Origin: UMGS1613 sp963616135
Lineage (GTDB): Bacteria > Bacillota_I > Bacilli_A > RF39 > UBA660
Reading direction: 5' to 3'
DNA length: 33,824 nucleotides
Assembly: GCA_963616135.1 (NCBI GenBank)
Contig: CAVEJT010000006.1
Coordinates: forward strand, 1-33,824
Below the pieces are notes generated by a model. The model made no database searches. It saw only the letters and a list, made by a program, of their open reading frames with translations, and was not told where the DNA came from. The position numbers and the translations under genes were made by a program. Below are positions 21,448-28,466 of the stretch, in pieces. The stretch's first letter is position 1; each line of letters begins with the position of its first letter.

Positions 21448-21661
21448 ATAAAGGCGATGAAGAAGAGTAGTATAATAATTTTGTTTTTTAGAGAATTAAC
21501 GGTAGGTGTAAGTTAATAAATATATTATTAGAAGAAACTTTGGAGCTTCAATAGACGTATAATGAGAAGCACGTTAAGCTTAAAAGATGTAGAAATACAT
21601 GAAAATAGGGTGGTACCACGATATAGATTCGTCCTTATGTTGGGATTAATCTATTTTTTTA
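21448..21661 (+). ncRNA. T-box riboswitch of gltX
   Basis: Stem I: AGTA (21469-21472), helix TAATAAT/ATTATTA (21473-21479 with 21524-21530), then GAAGAAAC. A GAA (Glu) specifier at 21534-21536 fits the gene, but strict alignment with the tyrS leader would place AAA (Lys) at 21535-21537. T-box AGGGTGGTACCACG at 21607-21620. The terminator is ATAGATT (21623-21629) with AATCTAT (21648-21654) followed by T's. The tRNA-Glu gene downstream has an ACCA end compatible with UGGU in the T-box. Confidence 0.9.
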
Positions 21662-21676
21662 TGAAAGGAAGATTTT

Positions 21677-23329
21677 ATGAATAATAAAGATTTAGCTAAT
21701 GTAATATTTCCAAATATTACAAAAACAATTGAGGATTATGAGAATATTTATCCAGAAAGAAATTTAGATGAGAATGCATGTGTTACTAGATATGCTCCAT
21801 CACCAACAGGTTTTATGCATATAGGAAACCTTATGTCTGCTTTAATAGACTATGTAATTGCTAAACAATCAAATGGAGTATTCTTTTTAAGAAATGAAGA
21901 TACAGATAAAAAAAGAGAAGTAGATGGTGCGGTAGAGCTTATCATGAATACTTTAAATCATTATGGTATGAGCCCAGATGAATATGAATTTGAAGGTAAA
22001 ATAGTAGGTAATTATGGTCCTTATATTCAAAGTGAAAGAAAAGAAATATATCAAACTTTTATGAAACATTTAATTGAAATAGGAAGAGCATATCCTTGTT
22101 TTTGTACATCAGAGGAACTTGCTGAAATGAGAGAAAACCAAGAGATTTCAAAGATTCGTCCGGGATATCATGGAAAGTTTGCTAGATGTTCTAGATTAAG
22201 TATAGAAGATGCTATTAATAAAATAAATAATGGAGAAAAGTTTGTTTTAAGATTTAGAAGTAATGGTAATTTTGAAAATAAATTTGAATTTGATGATTTA
22301 AGACAAGGGAAACTATTTTTAAATGAAAATGATATAGATGAAGTAATTATGAAAAGTGAGAATATGCTTCCTACCTATCACTTCGCACATGTAGTAGATG
22401 ATCATTTGATGCATACAACTCATGTAGTAAGAGGAGAAGAGTGGTTACCTAGCGCACCTAAACATATTCAAATGTTTGAGGCTTTTGGGTTTAAAGCACC
22501 AAAATATATACATACTCCTTTAATTATGAAAAAAGAAGGAGATTCTTTAAGAAAAATAAGTAAAAGAAAAGATCCTGAAGCACTAATGACTTACTATGAT
22601 GAATTAGGTTATCCTACAATTGCAGTTATAGAATCATTAATGACTATAATAAATTCTAACTACGAGGAATGGCATACAGCAAACCCATATAAAAAATTTA
22701 CTGATTTTTGCTTTAGTGCAGATAAAATGAGTACGAGTGGTGCTTTATATGATTTAATGAAATTAGATGATATATCTAAAAATATGATATCTAAAATGAC
22801 AAAAGAAGAATTATATGAAAAATCACTTGATTGGGCTAAAACTTATTCTAAATCATTAGAAGAATTAATAAATAGAGATCCAGATTACTATAAAGATATT
22901 ATTAATATTGAAAGACAACAAGAGAAACCAAGAAAGGATATTGCTAAATATTCTGATATAGAAAATTTAATTTGGTATATGTATGATGATGTATTTTATT
23001 CTAAAGAAAAGGAATATGAATGGAAAAATATAACTGATAAAAATGAAATAAGTGTTATTTTAGATACCTATTTAGATAAATACTTTACTCTTGATAAAGA
23101 TAATTGGTTTAATAATATTAAACTTATGTGTGATGAGCTTGGATATGCTTCTAATATGAAAGAATATAAGAAAAACCCAGAGAATTTTAAAGGTAATGTT
23201 GCTGATGTATCTACAGTACTTAGAGTTGCTTTAACTAGTAAATCAATGACTCCTGATTTGTATGAAATTATGAATATATTAGGATTAGAAAAAATAAAAA
23301 AGAGATATTTAAAAGTAAAAGAAGGATAA
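21677..23329 (+). CDS. gltX: Glutamyl-tRNA synthetase
   Basis: Class I synthetase charging tRNA-Glu (and possibly tRNA-Gln if non-discriminating). 550 aa, longer than the common ~480 form, with ~35 extra residues before the catalytic core. The core: TRYAPSPTGFMHIGN (HIGN at 48-51), LRNEDTDKKREVDGA, GEEWLPSAPKH, and the KMSKS-like KISKRKDPE near residue 295. The C-terminal anticodon-binding helical domain is complete. GlnRS is excluded by the PSPTG and EDTD motifs. SD AAAGGAAG; T-box in front; tRNA-Glu about 720 bp downstream. Non-discriminating behaviour cannot be read from the sequence. Confidence 0.93.
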   Translation: MNNKDLANVIFPNITKTIEDYENIYPERNLDENACVTRYAPSPTGFMHIGNLMSALIDYVIAKQSNGVFFLRNEDTDKKREVDGAVELIMNTLNHYGMSPDEYEFEGKIVGNYGPYIQSERKEIYQTFMKHLIEIGRAYPCFCTSEELAEMRENQEISKIRPGYHGKFARCSRLSIEDAINKINNGEKFVLRFRSNGNFENKFEFDDLRQGKLFLNENDIDEVIMKSENMLPTYHFAHVVDDHLMHTTHVVRGEEWLPSAPKHIQMFEAFGFKAPKYIHTPLIMKKEGDSLRKISKRKDPEALMTYYDELGYPTIAVIESLMTIINSNYEEWHTANPYKKFTDFCFSADKMSTSGALYDLMKLDDISKNMISKMTKEELYEKSLDWAKTYSKSLEELINRDPDYYKDIINIERQQEKPRKDIAKYSDIENLIWYMYDDVFYSKEKEYEWKNITDKNEISVILDTYLDKYFTLDKDNWFNNIKLMCDELGYASNMKEYKKNPENFKGNVADVSTVLRVALTSKSMTPDLYEIMNILGLEKIKKRYLKVKEG

Positions 23330-23331
23330 TT

Positions 23332-23910
23332 TTATTTATTCCTTCTTTTTTCTAGGTTAAATGTTATATCATCCAACATATATACTTTAAATTTTTTTAA
23401 ACATTCAAAGCTATTTGAATTTCTAATTAATGTTCTGTTTCTATATTTATCATTAAAGTTGTTTTGCAAATTATATTCAAAAAACAAAGTTATAATATCA
23501 AAAAATATTTCATCATCAAAATCAAGTAGGTGAATAAGTCTATCAACATCAAGGTTTTCTAAGTGAGTTATTATATCTTTTTCATAGATATCTATACCGT
23601 TTTTTTTAATTTGTTCTGTTTTTATAAATTCAAATGCATCTTGTAATAGTATTAAATATATCATTTTTTTATATTTACTAGACTTTATATCATTTATTAA
23701 TTTTGATACAACTTTTTCTTCAAAGTCTATTTTTTGTTCTTCTATAAATAAATCTATATTATCATCAAATTCATCTGTATCAAATTCATCTAATTCATAT
23801 TCTATGTTTTCATCATCATTTTCGATATCATACATATATTCATTTTTGTAAGTATAATATGTATCTATTACATTTTTTCTTAAAATTTCATTAATTGTTA
23901 TAATTTTCAT
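23332..23910 (-). CDS. Acidic hypothetical protein, 192 aa
   Basis: I do not recognise the family. The start at 23910 (MKIITINEILRKN) has AGGTGG four bases upstream; the longer in-frame start at 23967 lies across the promoter and is rejected. No membrane helix in the chosen version. The N-terminal third is very rich in Asp and Glu (residues ~28-60: DIENDDENIEYELDEFD), the rest is helical with many Ile, Leu and Phe. It is convergent with gltX, with only 2 bases between the stops. A helical adaptor or regulator is possible; no catalytic motif is visible. Confidence 0.65.
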   Translation of the reverse strand: MKIITINEILRKNVIDTYYTYKNEYMYDIENDDENIEYELDEFDTDEFDDNIDLFIEEQKIDFEEKVVSKLINDIKSSKYKKMIYLILLQDAFEFIKTEQIKKNGIDIYEKDIITHLENLDVDRLIHLLDFDDEIFFDIITLFFEYNLQNNFNDKYRNRTLIRNSNSFECLKKFKVYMLDDITFNLEKRRNK

Positions 23911-23932
23911 AAAACCACCTGTACTTAATATA

Positions 23933-23961
23933 ATTAAAACATTAAATAATATAATTGTCAA
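23933..23961 (-). promoter_or_regulatory. Promoter of the 192-aa gene
   Basis: Minus strand: TTGACA (23961-23956), 17 bp, TTTAAT (23938-23933) with TGT before it. It overlaps the 57-nt extension of the longest ORF, supporting the later start. Confidence 0.65.
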
Positions 23962-24006
23962 TATCATTATTTTTTTAAATTAAATATAAGTTTTTACTAA
24001 AAAATA

Positions 24007-24035
24007 TTGTATGTAAATAAATAATATGTTATAAT
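24007..24035 (+). promoter_or_regulatory. Promoter of tRNA-Glu
   Basis: TTGTAT (24007-24012), 17 bp, extended -10 TGTTATAAT (box 24030-24035). Confidence 0.75.
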
Positions 24036-24051
24036 GAAGTTGTTGTTTTTT

Positions 24052-24128
24052 GGCCCGTTGGTGAAGTGGCTTAACACATAGCCCTCTCAAGGCTACATTC
24101 AAGGGTTCGAACCCCTTACGGGTCACCA
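24052..24128 (+). tRNA. tRNA-Glu (anticodon CUC)
   Basis: 77 nt, CCA encoded. Acceptor GGCCCGT/ACGGGTC as in Bacillus tRNA-Glu. Anticodon stem TAGCC/GGCTA around the loop CTCTCAA gives CUC, reading GAG only, so a UUC isoacceptor must exist elsewhere. Discriminator A precedes CCA. Confidence 0.93.
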
Positions 24129-24141
24129 ATTATTGATAATG

Positions 24142-24165
24142 AAACCACATAAAAGTGGTTTTTTT
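24142..24165 (+). terminator. Terminator of tRNA-Glu
   Basis: AAACCAC (24142-24148), 6-nt loop, GTGGTTT (24155-24161), T-run. Confidence 0.85.
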
Positions 24166-24218
24166 GTACCAAAAAAGCATTATAAAAAGCACTTATGTGG
24201 TGAAAAAACATTATAAAT

Positions 24219-24247
24219 TTGACAAAGCACTTGATATTTGCTATAAT
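24219..24247 (+). promoter_or_regulatory. Promoter of the NlpC/P60 gene
   Basis: TTGACA (24219-24224), 17 bp, TATAAT (24242-24247), with TGC before it: consensus at every element. The leader of ~50 nt shows no obvious structure. Confidence 0.85.
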
Positions 24248-24304
24248 CGACAATGTGTCTAAAAAATAAGTGGGCATATAAAATAGAAGTATAGGAGAAT
24301 TTTT

Positions 24305-24937
24305 GTGAAAAATTTATTTAAAAAATTTCTAATGTTGTCAATAATAGCTACAATATTTCTACTTGGTATGAATGAGATAGAGGCATTAGAAATCAAGAAA
24401 ATGGATAAATCATTTAAAATTTATCAAATAAAAGAAAAAGAACAAGTAGTAGAAAGCACCAATATATTTGAAATATATCATAGTGCGATGTTAAAAGATG
24501 TATTTGGTGAAATAGAGGAGAGAAAAGTAGAAGATGAAACAAAATCTGAAATTGAAACGATAGAGGAAATTGATTTAACACTTCAGGAGAGTGTTGTTAA
24601 TTTTGCTTTACAATTTGTTGGAAATCCATATGTTATGGGTGGAACAAGTCTAACTAATGGTGCTGACTGTTCTGGATTTGTACAGTCTGTATTTGCAAAT
24701 TTTGGTATAAGTCTTCCAAGAACTACATATGGTCAGTCAGTATCAGGTGATAGTGTAGATATAGAAGATATTAGGATAGGAGATATCATATCCTATGGTT
24801 ATGATGGATATGTTACTCATTCAGCTATATATATTGGTAATGGGACTATTATACATGCTAGTATACCTGAGTTAGGTATTAGAACGGATACTATGTATCT
24901 TACAACTCCAATAGTAGCAATCAGAAGGGTAATGTAA
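24305..24937 (+). CDS. Secreted NlpC/P60 peptidoglycan endopeptidase
   Basis: 210 aa with a GTG start and AGGAG SD. N-terminal signal peptide (MKNLFKKFLMLSIIATIFLL, cleavage near residue 27). A charged linker (residues ~65-92, many Glu) is followed by the NlpC/P60 domain, with catalytic C122 in NGADCSGFVQ, H172 in THSAIYIG and the third polar residue H184 in IIHAS. This family cleaves D-Glu-meso-DAP or related cell-wall peptide bonds. No SH3b or LysM domain is present, so it has no obvious wall-anchoring part. Strong consensus promoter; the terminator overlaps the rpsB promoter. Confidence 0.9.
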   Translation: MKNLFKKFLMLSIIATIFLLGMNEIEALEIKKMDKSFKIYQIKEKEQVVESTNIFEIYHSAMLKDVFGEIEERKVEDETKSEIETIEEIDLTLQESVVNFALQFVGNPYVMGGTSLTNGADCSGFVQSVFANFGISLPRTTYGQSVSGDSVDIEDIRIGDIISYGYDGYVTHSAIYIGNGTIIHASIPELGIRTDTMYLTTPIVAIRRVM

Positions 24938-24956
24938 AAAAATATACAAAAAAATG

Positions 24957-24997
24957 TTGTAAAAGCCATATAATGTGTTATAATATATATGGCTTTT
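24957..24997 (+). terminator. Terminator of the NlpC/P60 gene with the rpsB promoter in its loop
   Basis: AAAAGCCATATA (24961-24972) pairs perfectly with TATATGGCTTTT (24986-24997), T-run after. The rpsB promoter overlaps it: TTGTAA (24957-24962), 16 bp, TATAAT (24979-24984) with TGT before it. The -10 box is in the hairpin loop. Confidence 0.8.
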
Positions 24998-25002
24998 TAA
25001 TT

Positions 25003-25093
25003 TACACACCTTATGGATTTATATGTCTAGTGCCTAATTGGTGATGTATAAAGTTGATATAGGTGGAAGATATAACGAAAAGGAGGAATATAT
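25003..25093 (+). promoter_or_regulatory. Structured rpsB leader, candidate autoregulatory site
   Basis: About 100 nt of untranslated leader precede rpsB. TACACACC (25003-25010) can pair with GGTGATGTA (25040-25048, one bulge). A leader of this length is unlike the short leaders elsewhere here, and S2 represses its own mRNA in other bacteria, so autoregulation is a reasonable guess. Confidence 0.35.
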
Positions 25094-26137
25094 ATGACAG
25101 TTGTGTCAATGAATTATTTATTAGAAGCTGGTGTTCATTTTGGTCATCAAACTAAAAGATGGAATCCAAAAATGAAAGAATACATTTTTACTTCAAGAGA
25201 TGATATTTATATTATCGATTTACAAAAAACTGCAAAGAAAATAGAGGAAGCTTATAATGCTTTATCAGAAATTGCACGTAATGGTGGTAAAACTATTTTT
25301 GTAGGAACTAGAAAACAAGCTCAAGAGGCTACTAAAGAAGAAGCTATTAAGAGTGATTCTTTCTATGTTACTGAAAGATGGTTAGGTGGAACACTTACAA
25401 ATTTTAGAACTATTAGAAATAGAGTTAAGAGATTAGAAACTATTGAAAAAATGGAAGCAGATGGAACTTTTGATTTACTTCCAAAGAAAGAAGTTATTGG
25501 TTTAAAGAAAGAATATGCTAAATTAGATAAATTATTATGTGGTATTCGTGGAATGGATAAACTTCCACAAGCCATGTTTATAGTAGATCCTTCTAAAGAA
25601 GAGATTGCTATTCGCGAAGCAAGAAAATTAAATATTCCTGTATTTGGTATCGTAGATACTAACTGTGATCCAGATATGGTTGATTATGTAATACCTGCTA
25701 ATGATGATGCTATTCGTGCTGTTAAATTAATAATTGGTGTTATGAATAATGCAATACTTGAAGCTAATGGTGGAAAAATTACAGATTATGTAAGTGGAAA
25801 AACTGAAGAAAATGGTTCTGATATTATGAAAAGAGCTGTTGAATCAGTAAAAAGAAAAGAAGATAGAAGATCACAAGATAGACCATTTGATAGAAAAAGA
25901 AAACAATTTGATAAGAAAAAATCATCAAATAAAGAAGTAAAAGTAGAAGAAACTAAAGAAAATAAATCTGAAGAAAAAGTTGAAGTTAAAGAAGCAAAAG
26001 CTGTTAAAGAAAAAGCCGTAGAAAAAGAAGATTTATCTACTAAAACAGTTGCTGAATTAAGAGAAATTGCAAAAGCTAAAGATATTAAAGGTTATTCTAC
26101 AATGAAGAAAGCTGAATTGTTAGAAGCTTTAAAATAG
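25094..26137 (+). CDS. rpsB: 30S ribosomal protein S2 with a long C-terminal extension
   Basis: 347 aa, whereas S2 is usually about 230-260. Residues 1-235 are ordinary S2: MNYLLEAGVHFGHQTKRWNPKM, ERWLGGTLTNFRTI, DPSKEEIAIREA, VDTNCDPDMVDYVIPANDDA. After ~235 comes a basic/acidic linker (RSQDRPFDRKRKQFDKKK, then many Lys/Glu pairs). The last ~35 residues (TVAELREIAKAKDIKGYS, then MKKAELLEALK) look like the Rho-N/SAP-type helix-extended loop-helix nucleic-acid binding module. SD AAGGAGG. The frame is continuous and tsf follows, so the extension is genuine. Confidence 0.97.
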   Translation: MTVVSMNYLLEAGVHFGHQTKRWNPKMKEYIFTSRDDIYIIDLQKTAKKIEEAYNALSEIARNGGKTIFVGTRKQAQEATKEEAIKSDSFYVTERWLGGTLTNFRTIRNRVKRLETIEKMEADGTFDLLPKKEVIGLKKEYAKLDKLLCGIRGMDKLPQAMFIVDPSKEEIAIREARKLNIPVFGIVDTNCDPDMVDYVIPANDDAIRAVKLIIGVMNNAILEANGGKITDYVSGKTEENGSDIMKRAVESVKRKEDRRSQDRPFDRKRKQFDKKKSSNKEVKVEETKENKSEEKVEVKEAKAVKEKAVEKEDLSTKTVAELREIAKAKDIKGYSTMKKAELLEALK

Positions 26138-26142
26138 ATTGT

Positions 26143-26170
26143 AAAAGATGATTTTTAATCGTCTTTTATT
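26143..26170 (+). terminator. Attenuator-like hairpin between rpsB and tsf
   Basis: AAAAGATGAT (26143-26152) pairs with ATCGTCTTTT (26158-26167), one G.U, followed by ATTT. Probably a partial terminator that lowers tsf relative to rpsB; no other tsf promoter is visible. Confidence 0.55.
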
Positions 26171-26187
26171 TATAAAAGGAGGATATT

Positions 26188-27066
26188 ATGATTACTGCTA
26201 GTATGGTAAAAGAATTAAGAGAAAAAACAGGTGCTGGAATGCTTGATTGTAAAAAAGCACTTGAAGCAAACAATGGAAATATTGATGCTTCAATAGATTG
26301 GTTAAGAGAAAAAGGAATATCAACAGCAGCTAAGAAAGCTGATCGTATAGCTGCTGAGGGTGTAGCTGCAATACTTACTAAAGGAAATAAAGCAGTTATA
26401 ATAGAAGTAAATTCTGAAACTGATTTCGTTGCTAAAAATGAAAAATTTATTGATATGGTAAATGAAATTTTAAATGTTATAATTGATTCAGATGTAACTA
26501 CATTAGAAGAAGCATTAAAACTTTCAACTAGTGAAGGTACAGTAGAGGAATTAATTACTGCAAGAACTGCTACAATAGGAGAAAAATTATCTTTTAGAAG
26601 AATGAAAGTAGTTACAAAGAAAGATTCTGAAGTATTTGGTGATTACATTCATATGGGTGGAAGAATTGCAGTACTTACTGTAATAGATGGAGCAAATGAA
26701 GAAGTAGCTAAAGATGTAGCTATGCATGCTGCAGCTATGAAACCTTTATACGTTAAATCAAGTGAGGTTCCAACAGAAGTTCTTGATAAAGAAAAAGAAA
26801 TTATGAAAGAACAATTATTAAATGAAGGTAAACCTGCTGAAAGAATAGAAGGTATACTTGTTGGAAAAGTAAAAAAATATTATGAAGAAGTATGTTTAGA
26901 AAATCAAATATATGTAAAAGCTGAAAACAAAGAGACAGTTGCTGAATTTGTTAAAAACAATGGTGGTGTTATAACTGGTATGATTCGTTTTGAAGTAGGC
27001 GAGGGAATGCAAAAAAGAGAAGAAAATTTTGCTGAAGAAGTAGCTAAACAAATGCAAGGAAAATAA
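26188..27066 (+). CDS. tsf: Elongation factor Ts
   Basis: Nucleotide exchange factor for EF-Tu. 292 aa, normal. N-terminal UBA-like domain MVKELREKTGAGMLDCKKALEANNGN, then IDWLREKGISTAAKKADRIAAEG. The EF-Tu contact NSETDFVAKN comes near residue 80. A repeated core follows with HIHMGGRIAVL-type segments (DYIHMGGRIAVLTVI) and AMHAAAMKP. AAAGGAGG SD. Follows rpsB as in most bacteria. Confidence 0.97.
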   Translation: MITASMVKELREKTGAGMLDCKKALEANNGNIDASIDWLREKGISTAAKKADRIAAEGVAAILTKGNKAVIIEVNSETDFVAKNEKFIDMVNEILNVIIDSDVTTLEEALKLSTSEGTVEELITARTATIGEKLSFRRMKVVTKKDSEVFGDYIHMGGRIAVLTVIDGANEEVAKDVAMHAAAMKPLYVKSSEVPTEVLDKEKEIMKEQLLNEGKPAERIEGILVGKVKKYYEEVCLENQIYVKAENKETVAEFVKNNGGVITGMIRFEVGEGMQKREENFAEEVAKQMQGK

Positions 27067-27078
27067 TCCTTGCTTTTT
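27054..27078 (+). terminator. Terminator of rpsB-tsf
   Basis: GCAAGGA (27054-27060), 6-nt loop, TCCTTGC (27067-27073), T5. It starts in the last codons of tsf. Confidence 0.85.
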
Positions 27079-27088
27079 ATTTGCATAA

Positions 27089-27120
27089 AAAAGTTCTAAT
27101 CTTTCTTGATTAGAACTTTA
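27089..27120. terminator. Bidirectional terminator between tsf and yigZ
   Basis: AAAGTTCTAATC/GATTAGAACTTT, a perfect 12-bp stem with a 6-nt loop. T's are on the minus side (end of yigZ) and weaker ones on the plus side. Confidence 0.75.
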
Positions 27121-27686
27121 TCTTTTAATGAAAGATGAATTGCAACTTTTTCTAATTCTGGTATAAAATTTAATTCATTTTCATCTAAATAAAATTTATA
27201 AATTATATTTGAATTATATTCTTTACTTATTATTTTTTTATCGTTTAGTATATAATCAACTAATTTAATTTGATTATAAGCGAATTCTAATTCTACTAAA
27301 TAACCAAAGGTAAGTGAAATAATTTCAGTTAAATTTAATGCATTAGTAATTGAATTAGAGTAAGCTCTAACAAGTCCTCCAGCACCTAATTTAATACCTC
27401 CAAAATATCTTATTACTATTGCAAGTATATTGTCTAAACTATTCTTTTTAAGTACATTTAAAATTGGAATTCCGGCAGTACCACTTGGTTCACCATTATC
27501 AGAACATTTTTCTTTCCCATTTAAAATGTATGCAAAACATATATGAGTAGCATCTTTATATTCTTTTGAAATTTCATTTAAAATTGTATTTATCTCGTCT
27601 GTGCTATTAATAAAATATAGTTTGGTTATAAATTTTGATTTATTGATTATTGTAGTATTTTCTATATTATTTTTTATTGATTTCAT
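27096..27686 (-). CDS. YigZ/IMPACT family protein (UPF0029)
   Basis: 196 aa. It has the IMPACT/YigZ N-terminal domain: NKSKFITKLYFI, DATHICFAYIL, the family block SDNGEPSGTAGIPIL and RYFGGIKLGAGGLVRAYS. The C-terminal ~65 residues form the usual EF-G-like alpha/beta part. The family includes B. subtilis YvyE; its molecular role is unclear (links to translation stress come from eukaryotic IMPACT). SD GAGGTG. It lies 15 bp after the lipoprotein gene and is probably cotranscribed. The stop is within a terminator arm. Confidence 0.9.
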   Translation of the reverse strand: MKSIKNNIENTTIINKSKFITKLYFINSTDEINTILNEISKEYKDATHICFAYILNGKEKCSDNGEPSGTAGIPILNVLKKNSLDNILAIVIRYFGGIKLGAGGLVRAYSNSITNALNLTEIISLTFGYLVELEFAYNQIKLVDYILNDKKIISKEYNSNIIYKFYLDENELNFIPELEKVAIHLSLKDKVLIKKD

Positions 27687-27701
27687 TTCTACACCTCTAG
27701 A

Positions 27702-28355
27702 TTAATTAGTATTGCTTATGTGAATAGTGTAACTGCTTTTACCACGATATTTACCATCATCATCAAAATCATCATCTGAATCGTAAGTAAATACTGTAAG
27801 TGTAATAGGTGATGTTATAAAATCACTATCTACTAAATATAGTTTAATTGATGAAAATATAGTGCTTTCATTTTCTTCATTTGGTTCGATATGTGAATAC
27901 CAAGTATTATCAGGCTGATTCACATCATCATATAAATATACAAACATATATGGATCAAATACATAAGTATTGTTTGAATCTAAAATAGTTTTTTCATGTA
28001 ATACTCCATTTGTTTCAAAAGATATATAAAATCCTGTTTTATATTTTTCTATATTATTATAAGTATCATAATATTTTTTCCAATTAACTTTAGTAGAATT
28101 ATAATCTATTGTTTCTTCATTTGTATATAATATGTTAAAGACAGCTAAATCTGTTTTTGAAATAAAATTTGTTTGATAATCTTTTACTAGTTTATTACCA
28201 TCATATATACCTATTTTAATTGGATTATCGTCAACATATTCTTGTATTGGTATATTATCTTTCTTTATAACATTTTTTTCAATATCATTTTTTGTATTCT
28301 TTTTACATCCACACAAAATTAGTGTACATAATAAAATAATTATAATTTTTTTCAT
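27702..28355 (-). CDS. Lipoprotein of unknown function, 217 aa
   Basis: Start at 28355 (MKKIIIILLCTLILCGCKKN), with GGTGAT three bases upstream; the longer start at 28382 would lie within the -10 region. Signal peptide of ~16 residues with lipobox LCGC and C18 as lipid site. The remaining ~200 residues contain IKIGIYDGNKLVKDYQ, SFETNGVLHEKTI, aromatic strand-rich segments and an Asp-rich stretch (YDSDDDFDDDGKYRG) resembling a calcium-binding loop. I do not recognise the family. Upstream of yigZ in one unit. Confidence 0.7.
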   Translation of the reverse strand: MKKIIIILLCTLILCGCKKNTKNDIEKNVIKKDNIPIQEYVDDNPIKIGIYDGNKLVKDYQTNFISKTDLAVFNILYTNEETIDYNSTKVNWKKYYDTYNNIEKYKTGFYISFETNGVLHEKTILDSNNTYVFDPYMFVYLYDDVNQPDNTWYSHIEPNEENESTIFSSIKLYLVDSDFITSPITLTVFTYDSDDDFDDDGKYRGKSSYTIHISNTN

Positions 28356-28376
28356 AACATCACCAATATAATTATA
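28356..28376 (-). promoter_or_regulatory. Compact promoter-SD of the 217-aa lipoprotein
   Basis: Minus strand: TATAAT (28376-28371), N6, GGTGAT, N3, ATG. Same module as at 1147, 3592 and 13395. Confidence 0.6.
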
Positions 28377-28436
28377 TAACATTTTTGTATGTTTTGGTTA
28401 ATAAATTTCTATAATATTTACTTATTTATATTTAAA

Positions 28437-28466
28437 TGTTATAATTGATATGTTTTGAGGTGAATT
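28437..28466 (+). promoter_or_regulatory. Extended -10 and SD of tgt
   Basis: TGTTATAAT (box 28440-28445), SD GAGGTGA, ATG 21 nt after the box. No clear -35. Confidence 0.5.

Noticed and set aside
21448..23329. Leader and gene as a Lys-tRNA synthetase unit.
   Set aside because: The protein has clear GluRS motifs (PSPTG, EDTD, KISKR); only the leader register leaves a Lys reading open.
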